DNA of 8,189 nt from Candidatus Cloacimonadota bacterium (GCA_030628755.1 DAOVQH010000095.1:1-8189); one strand, 5' to 3'; shown: positions 1-5,917, numbered from the stretch's first letter. Translations and numbers: made by a program. Notes: a model not told the origin generated them from the letters alone.

Positions 1-365
1 AGTTCCTTTATCACATCTTTTTCAATGAAATTAATTTTCTTATTTGGAAAGAGCAGAAAAAATATATCATCAAATTTGAATTCCGTGAATTTGATATTTG
101 GATATTTTTGGATAAAATCATTCTTTTCATATTCGTCGTCAAATTCAATTAAATTCCTATTTGAAACAATGATATCATCAACTGCTCGCTGAGTAATCAC
201 AGGAGTCAACAGATTTGTTGCGGTTATCAGAAGCAGCAGGATAAAAGAAATTATTACGAGAAGTCTGTATGGCTTGAGATAAACAATGATCCGTCTGAAC
301 AAATCCTTGTCGTAGATCTTGCCTTTTATGACGTCTTCGGAAAGTCCTTTATGTAAATTTCTCAT
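1..365 (-). CDS. ABC exporter subunit, second of a heterodimer (N-terminus only, runs off the window)
   Basis: This is the first 121 codons of a membrane protein whose start overlaps the stop of the upstream ABC exporter gene by ATGA, which implies translational coupling and equal production of two partners. The protein begins MRNLHKGLSEDVIKGKIYDK, a basic cytoplasmic leader, followed by one clear hydrophobic helix at about residues 34-58 ending in TNLLTPVITQRAVDDIIV, the usual first transmembrane helix of type IV exporters. After it, where most exporters have a short loop and helix 2, there is a long polar stretch rich in Asp, Glu, Lys and Phe (about residues 69-121, still open at the edge). 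Such an insertion resembles the extracellular domain between helices 1 and 2 of Bacillus BmrD (YheH). The ATP-binding half lies outside the window. Family assignment rests on context plus the first helix. Confidence 0.82.
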   Translation of the reverse strand, partial: MRNLHKGLSEDVIKGKIYDKDLFRRIIVYLKPYRLLVIISFILLLLITATNLLTPVITQRAVDDIIVSNRNLIEFDDEYEKNDFIQKYPNIKFTEFKFDDIFFLLFPNKKINFIEKDVIKE

Positions 366-2101
366 TTTAGTTTTTCTTCTATCTGCTGTTTTTCAAACAG
401 GTCTTTGTATATTCCTTTTTTTGCAAGGAGTTCTTTATGAGTGCCAAATTCTGTGATTTTCTTATCGCTTAGAACAATAATTTTATCTGCATGTTGGAGA
501 GATGAAATCCTGTGAGCAATGATAATCGTGGTTTTGTCTTTTCTAAGTTTGATCAGTAGATCCAATATCTTTTTCTCTGTTTTTGTATCAACAGAAGAGA
601 GCGCATCGTCCAGAATGAGGATATTCGGATTTGTAAGAAGAGCTCTGGCAATTGCGATTCGTTGTTTTTGCCCACCGGAAAGTGTAACTCCCCGTTCCCC
701 GATAACAGTATCGAAACCATCTTCAAACTCAATAATATCCTCATAGACCTGAGCATATCGTGCGACTTCTTCAACATAAGTCCTATCAATGTCTGGCTTT
801 GCCAGACTTATATTGTTTACAATGGAATCCGAAAACAGGAAAATATCCTGCGGAACCATTACAACATTATCTCGCAAAATTTCCAGCGGGATCTTAAAAA
901 GTTCCACATCGTCGATGAAAATCACATTTTCCGGGGGATTATACACTCTGGTCAGAAGGTCGATAATTGTAGTTTTACCACAACCGGTTCTTCCCACGAT
1001 TGCCAAAGTTTTTCCCACATCTATTTCAAATGAAATGTTTTCAAATATCTGCGGAGTTTGGGAATTATATTGAAAATTCAAGTTCTTAAAAGTTACTTTT
1101 CCTTTCAAATCCTGAATGGAAGTATCCACGTTATCATCAACAATTTCCGGTTCGATCTCAAAAATTGAGTTCAGTCTTTTTAAGGATGCAGTTCCTCTCT
1201 GATACAGGTTTACTATCCAGCCAATAGCAATCATCGGCCAGATGAGCATTCCCAGGTATTGGAAGAAAGCAACGAACTCACCAATCGAAATTTCATTGAA
1301 GATCGTAGATTCACCACCAAATACCAGGACAATTCCCATACTGATATTGATGACGAGAAACAGCATTGGAAAGAACATTGCAAATATCTTAACAAGAGCG
1401 ATATTCTCTTTCATATAATCCCTTGCCTGCTCTGACATTTTTTCCAGCTCTGCCTGTTCTTGAACGAATACTTTCACAACCCTGATACCGGAAATGGTTT
1501 CCTGAACCTTGCCGGACATTGCAGCAAATATCTTTTGAACCTTTCGAAACCTGCCGTGAATTTCCTTCCCGAAATATATGATAATTATGCTTAAAATCGG
1601 CATTGGAATGATCGCCAGCAGAGTCAACCGTAAATTTATCCCAACCATAAAAAAGATGGATGCAATAGAAAGAACAATGATGTCCACTCCCACAACAAAA
1701 CCGAACCCGATAAGCATTCTCACTGCGTTCATATCGTTGGTTGCATAAGCCATCAGGTCACCGGTTTTGGTCTTGTTAAAGAAATTTGAAGAAAGTTTAA
1801 GCAGGTGTTCATAATACATCTGCCTCAGGTCACGGTCGATTATCCAGGCTGTTCCAATAAAGGCAATTCGCCAGAAATATCGCAAAATTGTGATCACGAT
1901 GGTAATTCCCAAGATCAGCAGAGAAGCATACAACAAACTTGTTGCTGTGAATCCTTCCCTTCCGATCCCGTCGATCGCTTTTTGCATAACCTTGATAGTT
2001 ATCAGTTGCCCTGCATCGATGATGATGATCAGGATGATTCCGAAGATAATCTTAAAAAGATTCTTCCTGATATAAGGAACAACTTTCTCAAAGGTTTTCA
2101 T
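362..2101 (-). CDS. ABC exporter half-transporter with degenerate ATPase site (BmrC/TM287-like)
   Basis: A complete 579-residue half-transporter: hydrophobic helices in residues 15-300 (about 15-37, 56-78, 130-178, 238-262, 275-298) then a nucleotide-binding domain from about 333. Motifs: A-loop Tyr345, Walker A GRTGCGKT (370-377), Q-loop Gln418, signature LSGGQ (474-478), Walker B ILILDD (494-499), D-loop SSVD (502-505), H-loop His530. The residue after the Walker B Asp is Asp499, not the catalytic Glu. In heterodimeric exporters (TM287/288, BmrCD) this Asp marks the subunit forming the degenerate, non-hydrolysing site, and the partner carries the Glu. The start at 2101 is supported by AGGAA five bases upstream. 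The stop overlaps the partner's start as ATGA. It probably exports a lipid, peptide or amphipathic drug from the inner membrane; the substrate is not predictable. No functional link to the methyltransferase module is evident, and about 500 bp of repeats separate them. Confidence 0.95.
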   Translation of the reverse strand: MKTFEKVVPYIRKNLFKIIFGIILIIIIDAGQLITIKVMQKAIDGIGREGFTATSLLYASLLILGITIVITILRYFWRIAFIGTAWIIDRDLRQMYYEHLLKLSSNFFNKTKTGDLMAYATNDMNAVRMLIGFGFVVGVDIIVLSIASIFFMVGINLRLTLLAIIPMPILSIIIIYFGKEIHGRFRKVQKIFAAMSGKVQETISGIRVVKVFVQEQAELEKMSEQARDYMKENIALVKIFAMFFPMLFLVINISMGIVLVFGGESTIFNEISIGEFVAFFQYLGMLIWPMIAIGWIVNLYQRGTASLKRLNSIFEIEPEIVDDNVDTSIQDLKGKVTFKNLNFQYNSQTPQIFENISFEIDVGKTLAIVGRTGCGKTTIIDLLTRVYNPPENVIFIDDVELFKIPLEILRDNVVMVPQDIFLFSDSIVNNISLAKPDIDRTYVEEVARYAQVYEDIIEFEDGFDTVIGERGVTLSGGQKQRIAIARALLTNPNILILDDALSSVDTKTEKKILDLLIKLRKDKTTIIIAHRISSLQHADKIIVLSDKKITEFGTHKELLAKKGIYKDLFEKQQIEEKLK

Positions 2102-2111
2102 TTAGTTCCTT

Positions 2112-2180
2112 TTTTTAGCTCACGGATTTTCACGGATAATTACTTTTTCTCGTTTTTAGCTCACAGATCTTCACGGATAA
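2112..2180. repeat. Two direct repeats of a 28-bp TAGCTCACGGAT unit
   Basis: Positions 2112-2139 and 2153-2180 match at 26 of 28 bases. Each starts with TTTTTAGCTCAC and ends with TTCACGGATAA. A related inverted copy lies at 2272-2305, so the unit occurs in both orientations around the 2186-2220 hairpin. Short ATCCGTG-type repeats of this sort are often scattered in intergenic DNA; function unknown. Confidence 0.8.
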
Positions 2181-2185
2181 CTTCC

Positions 2186-2220
2186 TCGTTCCCATCCGGC
2201 AACTGTCGGATGGAGAACGA
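2186..2220. repeat. Hairpin with CCATCCG/CGGATGG stem (imperfect sibling of the 4781-4808 palindrome)
   Basis: Outer arms TCGTTC and GAACGA and inner arms CCATCCG and CGGATGG pair around the loop GCAACTGT, with one unpaired A. It shares the run CTCGTTCCCATCCGGCAA with the palindrome at 4781-4808, so both belong to one dispersed family. No U-tract follows on either strand, so a simple intrinsic terminator is unlikely. Confidence 0.75.
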
Positions 2221-2271
2221 AACAAACATTACTTCTGGTTAGATTTAGACAGTATCTTTTTACAAGATATT

Positions 2272-2305
2272 TTATCCGTACTAATCCGTGCTTATCCGTG
2301 AGCTA
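2272..2305. repeat. Inverted copy of the TAGCTCACGGAT repeat
   Basis: Three ATCCGT steps occur at about 2274, 2284 and 2294. ATCCGTGAGCTA at 2294-2305 is the exact reverse complement of TAGCTCACGGAT at 2116-2127, and ATCCGTG at 2284-2290 can pair with CACGGAT at 2131-2137. The whole 2112-2305 block could therefore fold back on itself. The repeat's last three bases form the TAG stop of the adjacent pseudogene fragment. Confidence 0.75.
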
Positions 2306-2521
2306 AAGATTATCGACTGTTTTCCGAATGGCACGAATATGTTCTGGTGTTGTTCCGCAGCAACCACCAATGATGGAAACACCAACTTCTATCAAATCTT
2401 TCGTCTTTTAAGCAAAAAATTTAGTTGTTTCCAAATAGAATATTTCCCCAGTTTTCAGTTCAAGTAATCCTGTGGTGGATAGGATTATTATTGGAAATAA
2501 TGTCAACTTGTTGCTATCTCG
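2303..2521 (-). pseudogene. Truncated 3' copy of a MetH-type homocysteine methyltransferase domain
   Basis: Read on the minus strand from 2521 this gives 73 codons that align without gaps to residues 223 to about 294 of the intact homocysteine methyltransferase at 3072-3968. An in-frame TAA at 2410-2408 replaces the Glu of FFGEKAK, and a terminal TAG lies at 2305-2303. Before the nonsense codon 17 of 37 residues match by my hand count; after it 27 of 33 match, including the zinc-site segment SIIGGCCGTTPEH. A 21-base exact identity links 2336-2356 with 3117-3137. Nothing upstream of codon 1 aligns convincingly and there is no start codon, so it is a dead fragment. The CBS gene sits exactly between the intact gene and this fragment. 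Confidence 0.88.
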
Positions 2522-2615
2522 TTTATAATAACGAAATTTATATTTACGCTTTTTGAATTTTAATTTCTTCTGATATTTCAATGAAGTTTTTATTATGAAA
2601 TTTTGAATTCCAGTT

Positions 2616-3035
2616 TTAATAATCTCCTGAGAAATCTAATTTATTAAAGCGTAAACCAAAAATCTGTTCATCAACAACTCTTGCTATGTCTTTTAAAGAA
2701 ACAATACCTACTAAGTGTCCATTTTCAACAACCGGTAAATGACGAATATGATTAATGACAAAAACATGATATACTGCTCTAAGTTTTTTATTTGAACCAA
2801 CCGTAATTAGTTGTTTGGTCATAACTTCACCAACAGTGGTCTTCGTAGGATTTTTTCCACATGCTACCACTCTTTTAACTAAATCCCTTTCTGTGAAGAT
2901 ACCAATAGGAATATCATCTTTTACTATAACTACAGATCCAATATTGTTGGTTGACATAATTTTTGCTACAGTATCTATAGTATTATTTTCTGTACATGTT
3001 TTGACATCATTTTGCATATATGACTTTATTTCCAT
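2616..3035 (-). CDS. Two-CBS-domain protein, possible adenosyl-nucleotide sensor
   Basis: A 139-residue soluble protein made only of a tandem CBS (Bateman) pair: CBS1 at about residues 5-60 (MSTNNIGSVVIVKDDIPIG, then IFTERDLVKRVV) and CBS2 at about 70-130 (VGEVMTKQLITV, then HIRHLPVVENGHLVGIVSLK and D). CBS pairs bind AMP, ATP, NAD or S-adenosylmethionine and dimerise to control partner proteins. No other domain is fused. The start at 3035 has a strong GAGGAG site about six bases upstream, and the gene lies 36 bases after the homocysteine methyltransferase stop, so it is probably co-transcribed. That position suggests a role in sensing SAM or adenylate for methionine metabolism, but this is inference; stand-alone CBS pairs occur in many settings. 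Confidence 0.92.
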   Translation of the reverse strand: MEIKSYMQNDVKTCTENNTIDTVAKIMSTNNIGSVVIVKDDIPIGIFTERDLVKRVVACGKNPTKTTVGEVMTKQLITVGSNKKLRAVYHVFVINHIRHLPVVENGHLVGIVSLKDIARVVDEQIFGLRFNKLDFSGDY

Positions 3036-3071
3036 GTTCTCTCCTCGTTAATGAAATAGTCTGGTTCCTTT

Positions 3072-3968
3072 TCAATCGTTTTCAATGTAATTGTCAACAA
3101 CTTTCCGAATTGCTTTAATATGTTCTGGTGTTGTTCCACAGCAACCACCAATTATGGAAACTCCAGCATCGATCAGTTCTTTTGCTTTCTCTCCAAAAAA
3201 CTCCGGTGTTTCTGAATAGACCAGTTTTCCATCTTTCATCTCTGGAATTCCAGCATTGGATTGAATTATTGTTGGAAGGATTGTAAGCTTTTTAAATTCA
3301 CGAGCAATCTTGATCATATTCTCGATTCCATTCCCGCAATTTGAACCGATAATATCTGCTCCTGCTTTCTGAAGCCCGGTAACTGCATCATTGATGCTAA
3401 CGCCCATAATCGTAAAAAATCCTCTGGGGGTTTCGTCAAATGTCATCGTTGCCATAACTGGAATTATTGTAGAAATACTTTTTGCTGCTTTTATGGCAAG
3501 AGTCGCTTCATTCAAATCTGTCATTGTTTCGATGCAGATTAAATCAATACCTGCATTTATGAGAGATTTCATTTGTCTTTTAAAACTTTGGTAAATGTCA
3601 TCAGGTTCCGTATCACCAAAAGGTTTTAATAATTTCCCGGAAGGACCACACGAACCTGAAATATAAGCTTTGTTTCCAACAACTCTTTTTACTCTTTCTA
3701 CTGCAATTCTATTGATTTCCTCAGTTTTGTCTTGTAGTCCGTAATCTGATAATTTTAAAGGAGAAGCACCGAAAGTATTAGTTTGGATAATATCTGCTCC
3801 GGCATCAAGATATGCTTGCGCGATTTCTTCCAGGATTTCAGGATTTTTCAGGTTCACAGATTCAGGCGGTTCTCCCGGCTTGAGTCCTTTTGCAAAAAGC
3901 ATCGTTCCCATTGCACCATCCGCAATCAGGATTTCACCGTTTCTTATTCTTTTGAGGATTGGATTCAT
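3072..3968 (-). CDS. Homocysteine S-methyltransferase, stand-alone MetH N-terminal domain
   Basis: The enzyme transfers a methyl group, here most likely from methylcobalamin on the neighbouring corrinoid protein, to homocysteine to make methionine. It matches only the first TIM barrel of MetH: 298 residues, with DGAMGTML (17-24), QTNTFGASP (62-70), GSCGPSGKLLKPFGDTEP (105-122) and ETMTDLNEA (147-155). The zinc ligands are present: Cys211 in GSNCGNG and the pair Cys276-Cys277 in GGCCGTT. The pterin, cobalamin and reactivation domains of full MetH are absent, and two of these are separate genes just upstream. I chose the ATG at 3968 over an in-frame ATG at 3998 because it forms an ATGA overlap with the corrinoid gene's stop, has GGAG four bases upstream, and gives the normal family N-terminus. 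BHMT-type or S-methylmethionine enzymes are alternatives, but the MetH-like start and corrinoid neighbour favour the MetH type. Confidence 0.93.
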   Translation of the reverse strand: MNPILKRIRNGEILIADGAMGTMLFAKGLKPGEPPESVNLKNPEILEEIAQAYLDAGADIIQTNTFGASPLKLSDYGLQDKTEEINRIAVERVKRVVGNKAYISGSCGPSGKLLKPFGDTEPDDIYQSFKRQMKSLINAGIDLICIETMTDLNEATLAIKAAKSISTIIPVMATMTFDETPRGFFTIMGVSINDAVTGLQKAGADIIGSNCGNGIENMIKIAREFKKLTILPTIIQSNAGIPEMKDGKLVYSETPEFFGEKAKELIDAGVSIIGGCCGTTPEHIKAIRKVVDNYIEND

Positions 3969-4603
3969 TTCACTCCACTGATAAGATTCTTCACACATTC
4001 CACAGCATTTGCTACATCGTAAGCGTAAGCATTTGCACCAATTTCATTTGCAAATTCCTTTGAAACAGGTGCTCCACCGATAATCGTTTTAATTTCAGAG
4101 TTTTCTTTTTTCAAAAGTTCAGTTACTTTTTTCATTGTTTGCATCGTAGTAGTGAGAAGTGCAGACATCCCGATAAGTTTTGCATTTTCGCGTTTTGCTG
4201 TTTCCACAAATTTCTCTGCAGAAACATCTTTTCCAAGATCAATAACATCAAAGCCCGCACCTTTCAGCATTATTCCAACAAGATTTTTCCCTATATCGTG
4301 AAGGTCACCTTGAACTGTTCCGATCACCACTTTGCCTAAACCGGAAATTCCTTTGGAAGCAAGAAGCGGTTTCAACTGGTCTAATCCCGCATACATTGCT
4401 TTTGCTGCCATCAGAACATCCGGTAGAAAGATCTCGTGTTTGCGGAATTGCTCCCCGATTATATTCATTCCTGCAATTAAGCCATTATCAAGAATGTCTT
4501 TGGGATTTAAATTCAGTTTTATCGCATTTTTTGTTAACTTAAAAACTTTTTCGTCATCACCTTGTTGAAGATATTCTGAAATCTGAGTGAAAATTATATC
4601 CAT
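3965..4603 (-). CDS. Corrinoid (cobalamin)-binding methyl carrier protein, MtaC/MttC type
   Basis: This 212-residue protein carries the methyl group on cobalt between a substrate methyltransferase and an acceptor methyltransferase. Residues 1-85 form the helical cap domain (DILDNGLIAGMNIIGEQF, then FLPDVLMAAKAM); residues 90-212 form the Rossmann-like B12 domain. The lower-ligand motif D-x-H-x-x-G is intact as DLHDIG (100-105, His102), with MSALLTTTM (146-154) and GGAPV (176-180) completing the binding signature. The start at 4603 has GGAG five bases upstream. Its stop overlaps the homocysteine methyltransferase start (ATGA), a strong sign that the two form a working pair equivalent to the first and third parts of MetH. 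Homologues usually serve methanol, methylamine or betaine methyltransferases; with the MttB-family gene nearby, the donor is probably a methylated amine. Confidence 0.95.
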   Translation of the reverse strand: MDIIFTQISEYLQQGDDEKVFKLTKNAIKLNLNPKDILDNGLIAGMNIIGEQFRKHEIFLPDVLMAAKAMYAGLDQLKPLLASKGISGLGKVVIGTVQGDLHDIGKNLVGIMLKGAGFDVIDLGKDVSAEKFVETAKRENAKLIGMSALLTTTMQTMKKVTELLKKENSEIKTIIGGAPVSKEFANEIGANAYAYDVANAVECVKNLISGVK

Positions 4604-4634
4604 TTTTACTCCATTTTTTTTTAGCCGCTCCCGT

Positions 4635-4660
4635 CCTCCGTAGCAGTGTTACTGCGGAGG
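4635..4660. repeat. Stem-loop with CCTCC/GGAGG and GCAGT/ACTGC arms
   Basis: CCTCC, a three-base bulge and GCAGT pair with ACTGC and GGAGG around a GTT loop. It lies about 30 bases upstream of the corrinoid gene start in the transcript. No U-tract follows on either strand, so it is not an obvious terminator. It could be another dispersed repeat or affect mRNA stability. Confidence 0.65.
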
Positions 4661-4780
4661 GTGGAAAGAACATTAAGTTTCACTAAACTTCTTTGAAATA
4701 TAAAAAATGGACTCGACTTGCAACGAAGTGTGTGTTGATAACAACCTTAATTGCAATTCTTAAGTCACACTTTCCTCTCG

Positions 4781-4808
4781 TTCCCATCCGGCAATTGCCG
4801 GATGGGAA
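4781..4808. repeat. Perfect 28-bp palindrome
   Basis: The 28 bases starting TTCCCATCCGGCAA are identical to their own reverse complement, so the sequence reads the same on both strands with no spacer. The left half also occurs in the imperfect hairpin at 2186-2220. The absence of a loop argues for a DNA-level cruciform or a dimeric-protein site, or a recent repeat copy, more than for an RNA terminator. Confidence 0.85.
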
Positions 4809-4843
4809 TGCAGATGTGCAAAAAACTCCTTTTTATTAATTAT

Positions 4844-4896
4844 GAAACAGAGTTTCAATTGGAATTAACGTTACTAAACAGAGTTTAGTAACGAGC
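4844..4896. repeat. 53-bp double-hairpin dispersed repeat, copy 1
   Basis: It has two adjacent perfect stem-loops: GAAAC-AGA-GTTTC (5-bp stem) at 4844-4856 and GTTACTAAAC-AGA-GTTTAGTAAC (10-bp stem) at 4870-4892, both with the same AGA loop, then GAGC. A second copy at 5797-5849 in the same orientation differs at 2 of 53 positions. Confidence 0.88.
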
Positions 4897-4926
4897 CAAC
4901 CTCCGTAATGATCGGTGGCAGAATAA

Positions 4927-4942
4927 AACCATTGTGAAGGTT
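4927..4942. repeat. AACC/GGTT 16-bp element, copy 1
   Basis: AACCATTGTGAAGGTT fits the pattern AACC-R-TT-NNN-AA-GGTT shared by four sites in the window. It lies 14 bases past the activase stop codon in the direction of transcription. Confidence 0.7.
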
Positions 4943-4955
4943 AAGAAAACCCCTC

Positions 4956-5684
4956 TTAATCTCCCCTTATGAAGGGGAGCAAACCATTCGCAAGGTTTTT
5001 CAATCTTTCTCTGCAAGATTTTGTTTCACATTTCGAGCAAAAGGGAAAATCATTCTTAAATTTATGAACACTTTTTTCCCCTGCAATCAGAATACCGGAA
5101 ACAGATTTAAGCGGAATCATTAAAAAACTATCATTCAGAGTAATTCCTATTTTCTCAGGTTGTAAATATTCAAAAAGTTTCTTCTGACCTGAAATATCCC
5201 AACCGCAATAACCGGGACTGTATGCTAGTGTTAAAACTTTTTTTCGGTGCATTCGGTGATTTTCAGTGTTAAATGTTTCCAGCTTTTTCACAGCTTTATC
5301 TGCGGCAAGAGAAGCGATACAATCCAGCATCGAACCCAGAGCAAAATCATTTTCTTTGAAAAGAGTTTCAATTTTTTCACTCACTTCTTTTCCCATTGTG
5401 AGAGCAAATAAAATCAGATTATCAGCTTTTGGAAAGATTTGTTCAACAGGCGTCTCAGTAGAATTATTTCCTTCTCCAAAAAAGACTTTTTCAAATTCTT
5501 CTTTTGAAATTTCGAAATAGATTACAATAGGTTTAGAAGTTTCCCGGAATACTTTTATTGCTTCCGAATAAAGCTGTTGAATTTTTTCTGAAACTGAATT
5601 ATTTTTCGGGATTCCGAATTCTTTAAAAACAATATCTTTTTCAGGTTGGATGTCTTTTACCTTAAATTCTATGATATGACTCAT
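4956..5684 (-). CDS. Cobalamin reactivation-domain protein (MetH activation-domain homologue)
   Basis: This 242-residue soluble protein corresponds to the C-terminal activation domain of MetH, which binds S-adenosylmethionine and supports reductive methylation of cobalamin oxidised to Co(II). The recognisable core is AYSPGYCGWDISGQ (154-167), followed by LFEYLQPEKIGITLNDSF and LMIPLKSVSGI (to about 198), matching the S/A-PGY and P-x-x-SVSG signature. A Cys cluster, Cys216, Cys219 and Cys224 in CSKCETKSCRER, resembles the C-terminal Cys motif of free-standing family members and may bind metal. It is well placed to repair the corrinoid protein encoded next. The start at 5684 has GAGAG a few bases upstream. 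Oddly, the last 13 residues (NLANGLLPFIRGD) are encoded by an AACC/GGTT repeat and an adjoining hairpin, so the tail looks repeat-derived and probably dispensable. Confidence 0.9.
   Translation of the reverse strand: MSHIIEFKVKDIQPEKDIVFKEFGIPKNNSVSEKIQQLYSEAIKVFRETSKPIVIYFEISKEEFEKVFFGEGNNSTETPVEQIFPKADNLILFALTMGKEVSEKIETLFKENDFALGSMLDCIASLAADKAVKKLETFNTENHRMHRKKVLTLAYSPGYCGWDISGQKKLFEYLQPEKIGITLNDSFLMIPLKSVSGILIAGEKSVHKFKNDFPFCSKCETKSCRERLKNLANGLLPFIRGD
4961..4979 (-). terminator. Hairpin at the activase 3' end, possible weak terminator
   Basis: CTCCCCTT-ATG-AAGGGGAG is a perfect 8-bp stem with a 3-base loop. It lies inside the last codons of the activase gene (encoding LPFIRG), just before the TAA at 4958-4956. 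On the minus strand GGGGTTTTCTT follows about ten bases later, a poor and displaced U-tract. It may be a repeat remnant instead of a terminator. Confidence 0.4.
4982..4997. repeat. AACC/GGTT 16-bp element, copy 2 (inside the activase gene)
   Basis: AACCATTCGCAAGGTT has the same pattern as copy 1. Read on the minus strand it supplies codons 230-234 (NLANG) and the first base of codon 235 of the activase, so the repeat overlaps coding sequence. Confidence 0.75.
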
Positions 5685-5796
5685 AACTCTCTTTAGCCTT
5701 GAAAAAGTTTACAAGTAATTTTCTTCCTGCTAAATCTTTTCAACGGTTCTTTTATTTTGCGTTCACATTTCTCCCAAACTCCGTTTTGTATTCTTC

Positions 5797-5849
5797 GAAA
5801 CAGAGTTTCAATTGAAATTAACGTTACTAAACAGAATTTAGTAACGAGC
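5797..5849. repeat. 53-bp double-hairpin dispersed repeat, copy 2
   Basis: This matches copy 1 (4844-4896) at 51 of 53 bases in the same orientation. The small GAAAC-AGA-GTTTC hairpin is unchanged. The larger stem keeps nine base pairs (GTTACTAAA/TTTAGTAAC at 5823-5845) because one of the two differences opens the pair next to the loop. Confidence 0.88.
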
Positions 5850-5876
5850 AGACGATTTTTCACAAATACGAGTCCC

Positions 5877-5892
5877 AACCGTTGAAAAGGTT
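5877..5892. repeat. AACC/GGTT 16-bp element, copy 3
   Basis: AACCGTTGAAAAGGTT fits AACC-R-TT-NNN-AA-GGTT. It also forms the right end of the composite inverted repeat at 5732-5893. Confidence 0.7.
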
Positions 5893-5917
5893 TACAAGAA
5901 AGATTTCCTCTGTGGGA

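Larger units (their letters stand above)
2102..2615. other. Gene-free stretch between CBS gene and ABC exporter operon
   Basis: These 514 bases contain no intact gene. From low to high coordinates they hold two 28-bp direct repeats carrying TAGCTCAC(G/A)GAT, a hairpin at 2186-2220, a small hairpin at 2253-2269 (TATCTT/AAGATA), an inverted copy of the direct repeat at 2272-2305, a decayed 3' fragment of the homocysteine methyltransferase gene at 2303-2521, and about 95 AT-rich bases without visible structure. No convincing promoter or U-tract terminator for either flanking gene was found, although the ABC operon must be expressed from here or by read-through. Confidence 0.8.
4604..4955. other. 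Palindrome-rich gap between activase and corrinoid protein genes
   Basis: No coding region is supported in these 352 bases. They contain a stem-loop at 4635-4660, a perfect 28-bp palindrome at 4781-4808, a 53-bp double-hairpin repeat at 4844-4896 and an AACC/GGTT element at 4927-4942. Neither a riboswitch consensus nor a promoter was recognisable. A long gap of this kind inside an otherwise compact module could mean separate transcription or repeat invasion. Confidence 0.8.
5732..5893. repeat. Composite element bounded by 17-bp inverted repeats
   Basis: AAATCTTTTCAACGGTT at 5732-5748 is the reverse complement of AACCGTTGAAAAGGTTT at 5877-5893 except for one base. The ends enclose the 53-bp double-hairpin repeat. 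A further direct partial copy, TTGAAAAAGTTTACAAG at 5699-5715, matches 5882-5898 at 16 of 17 bases. The 162-bp unit with terminal inverted repeats and no coding content resembles a miniature element, but target-site duplications were not evident. Confidence 0.5.

Noticed and set aside
1805..2242. Plus-strand 145-codon open frame, and others such as 662-1033
   Set aside because: They lie antisense to the well-supported ABC exporter gene or run into repeats, and show no protein-family features.
2186..2269. Intrinsic terminators at the 2186-2220 and 2253-2269 hairpins
   Set aside because: Neither hairpin is followed by a U-tract on the transcribed strand; they fit dispersed repeats better.
3969..3998. 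Upstream in-frame ATG giving a 308-residue homocysteine methyltransferase
   Set aside because: The extra ten codons lie inside the corrinoid protein gene, and the ATG at 3968 has an ATGA overlap, a GGAG site and the family-typical N-terminus.
4893..4926. Cobalamin riboswitch suggested by a CTGCCACC string on the minus strand
   Set aside because: It only partly resembles the B12 box, and the surrounding helices of the riboswitch are not recognisable. The location is a repeat-rich gap.
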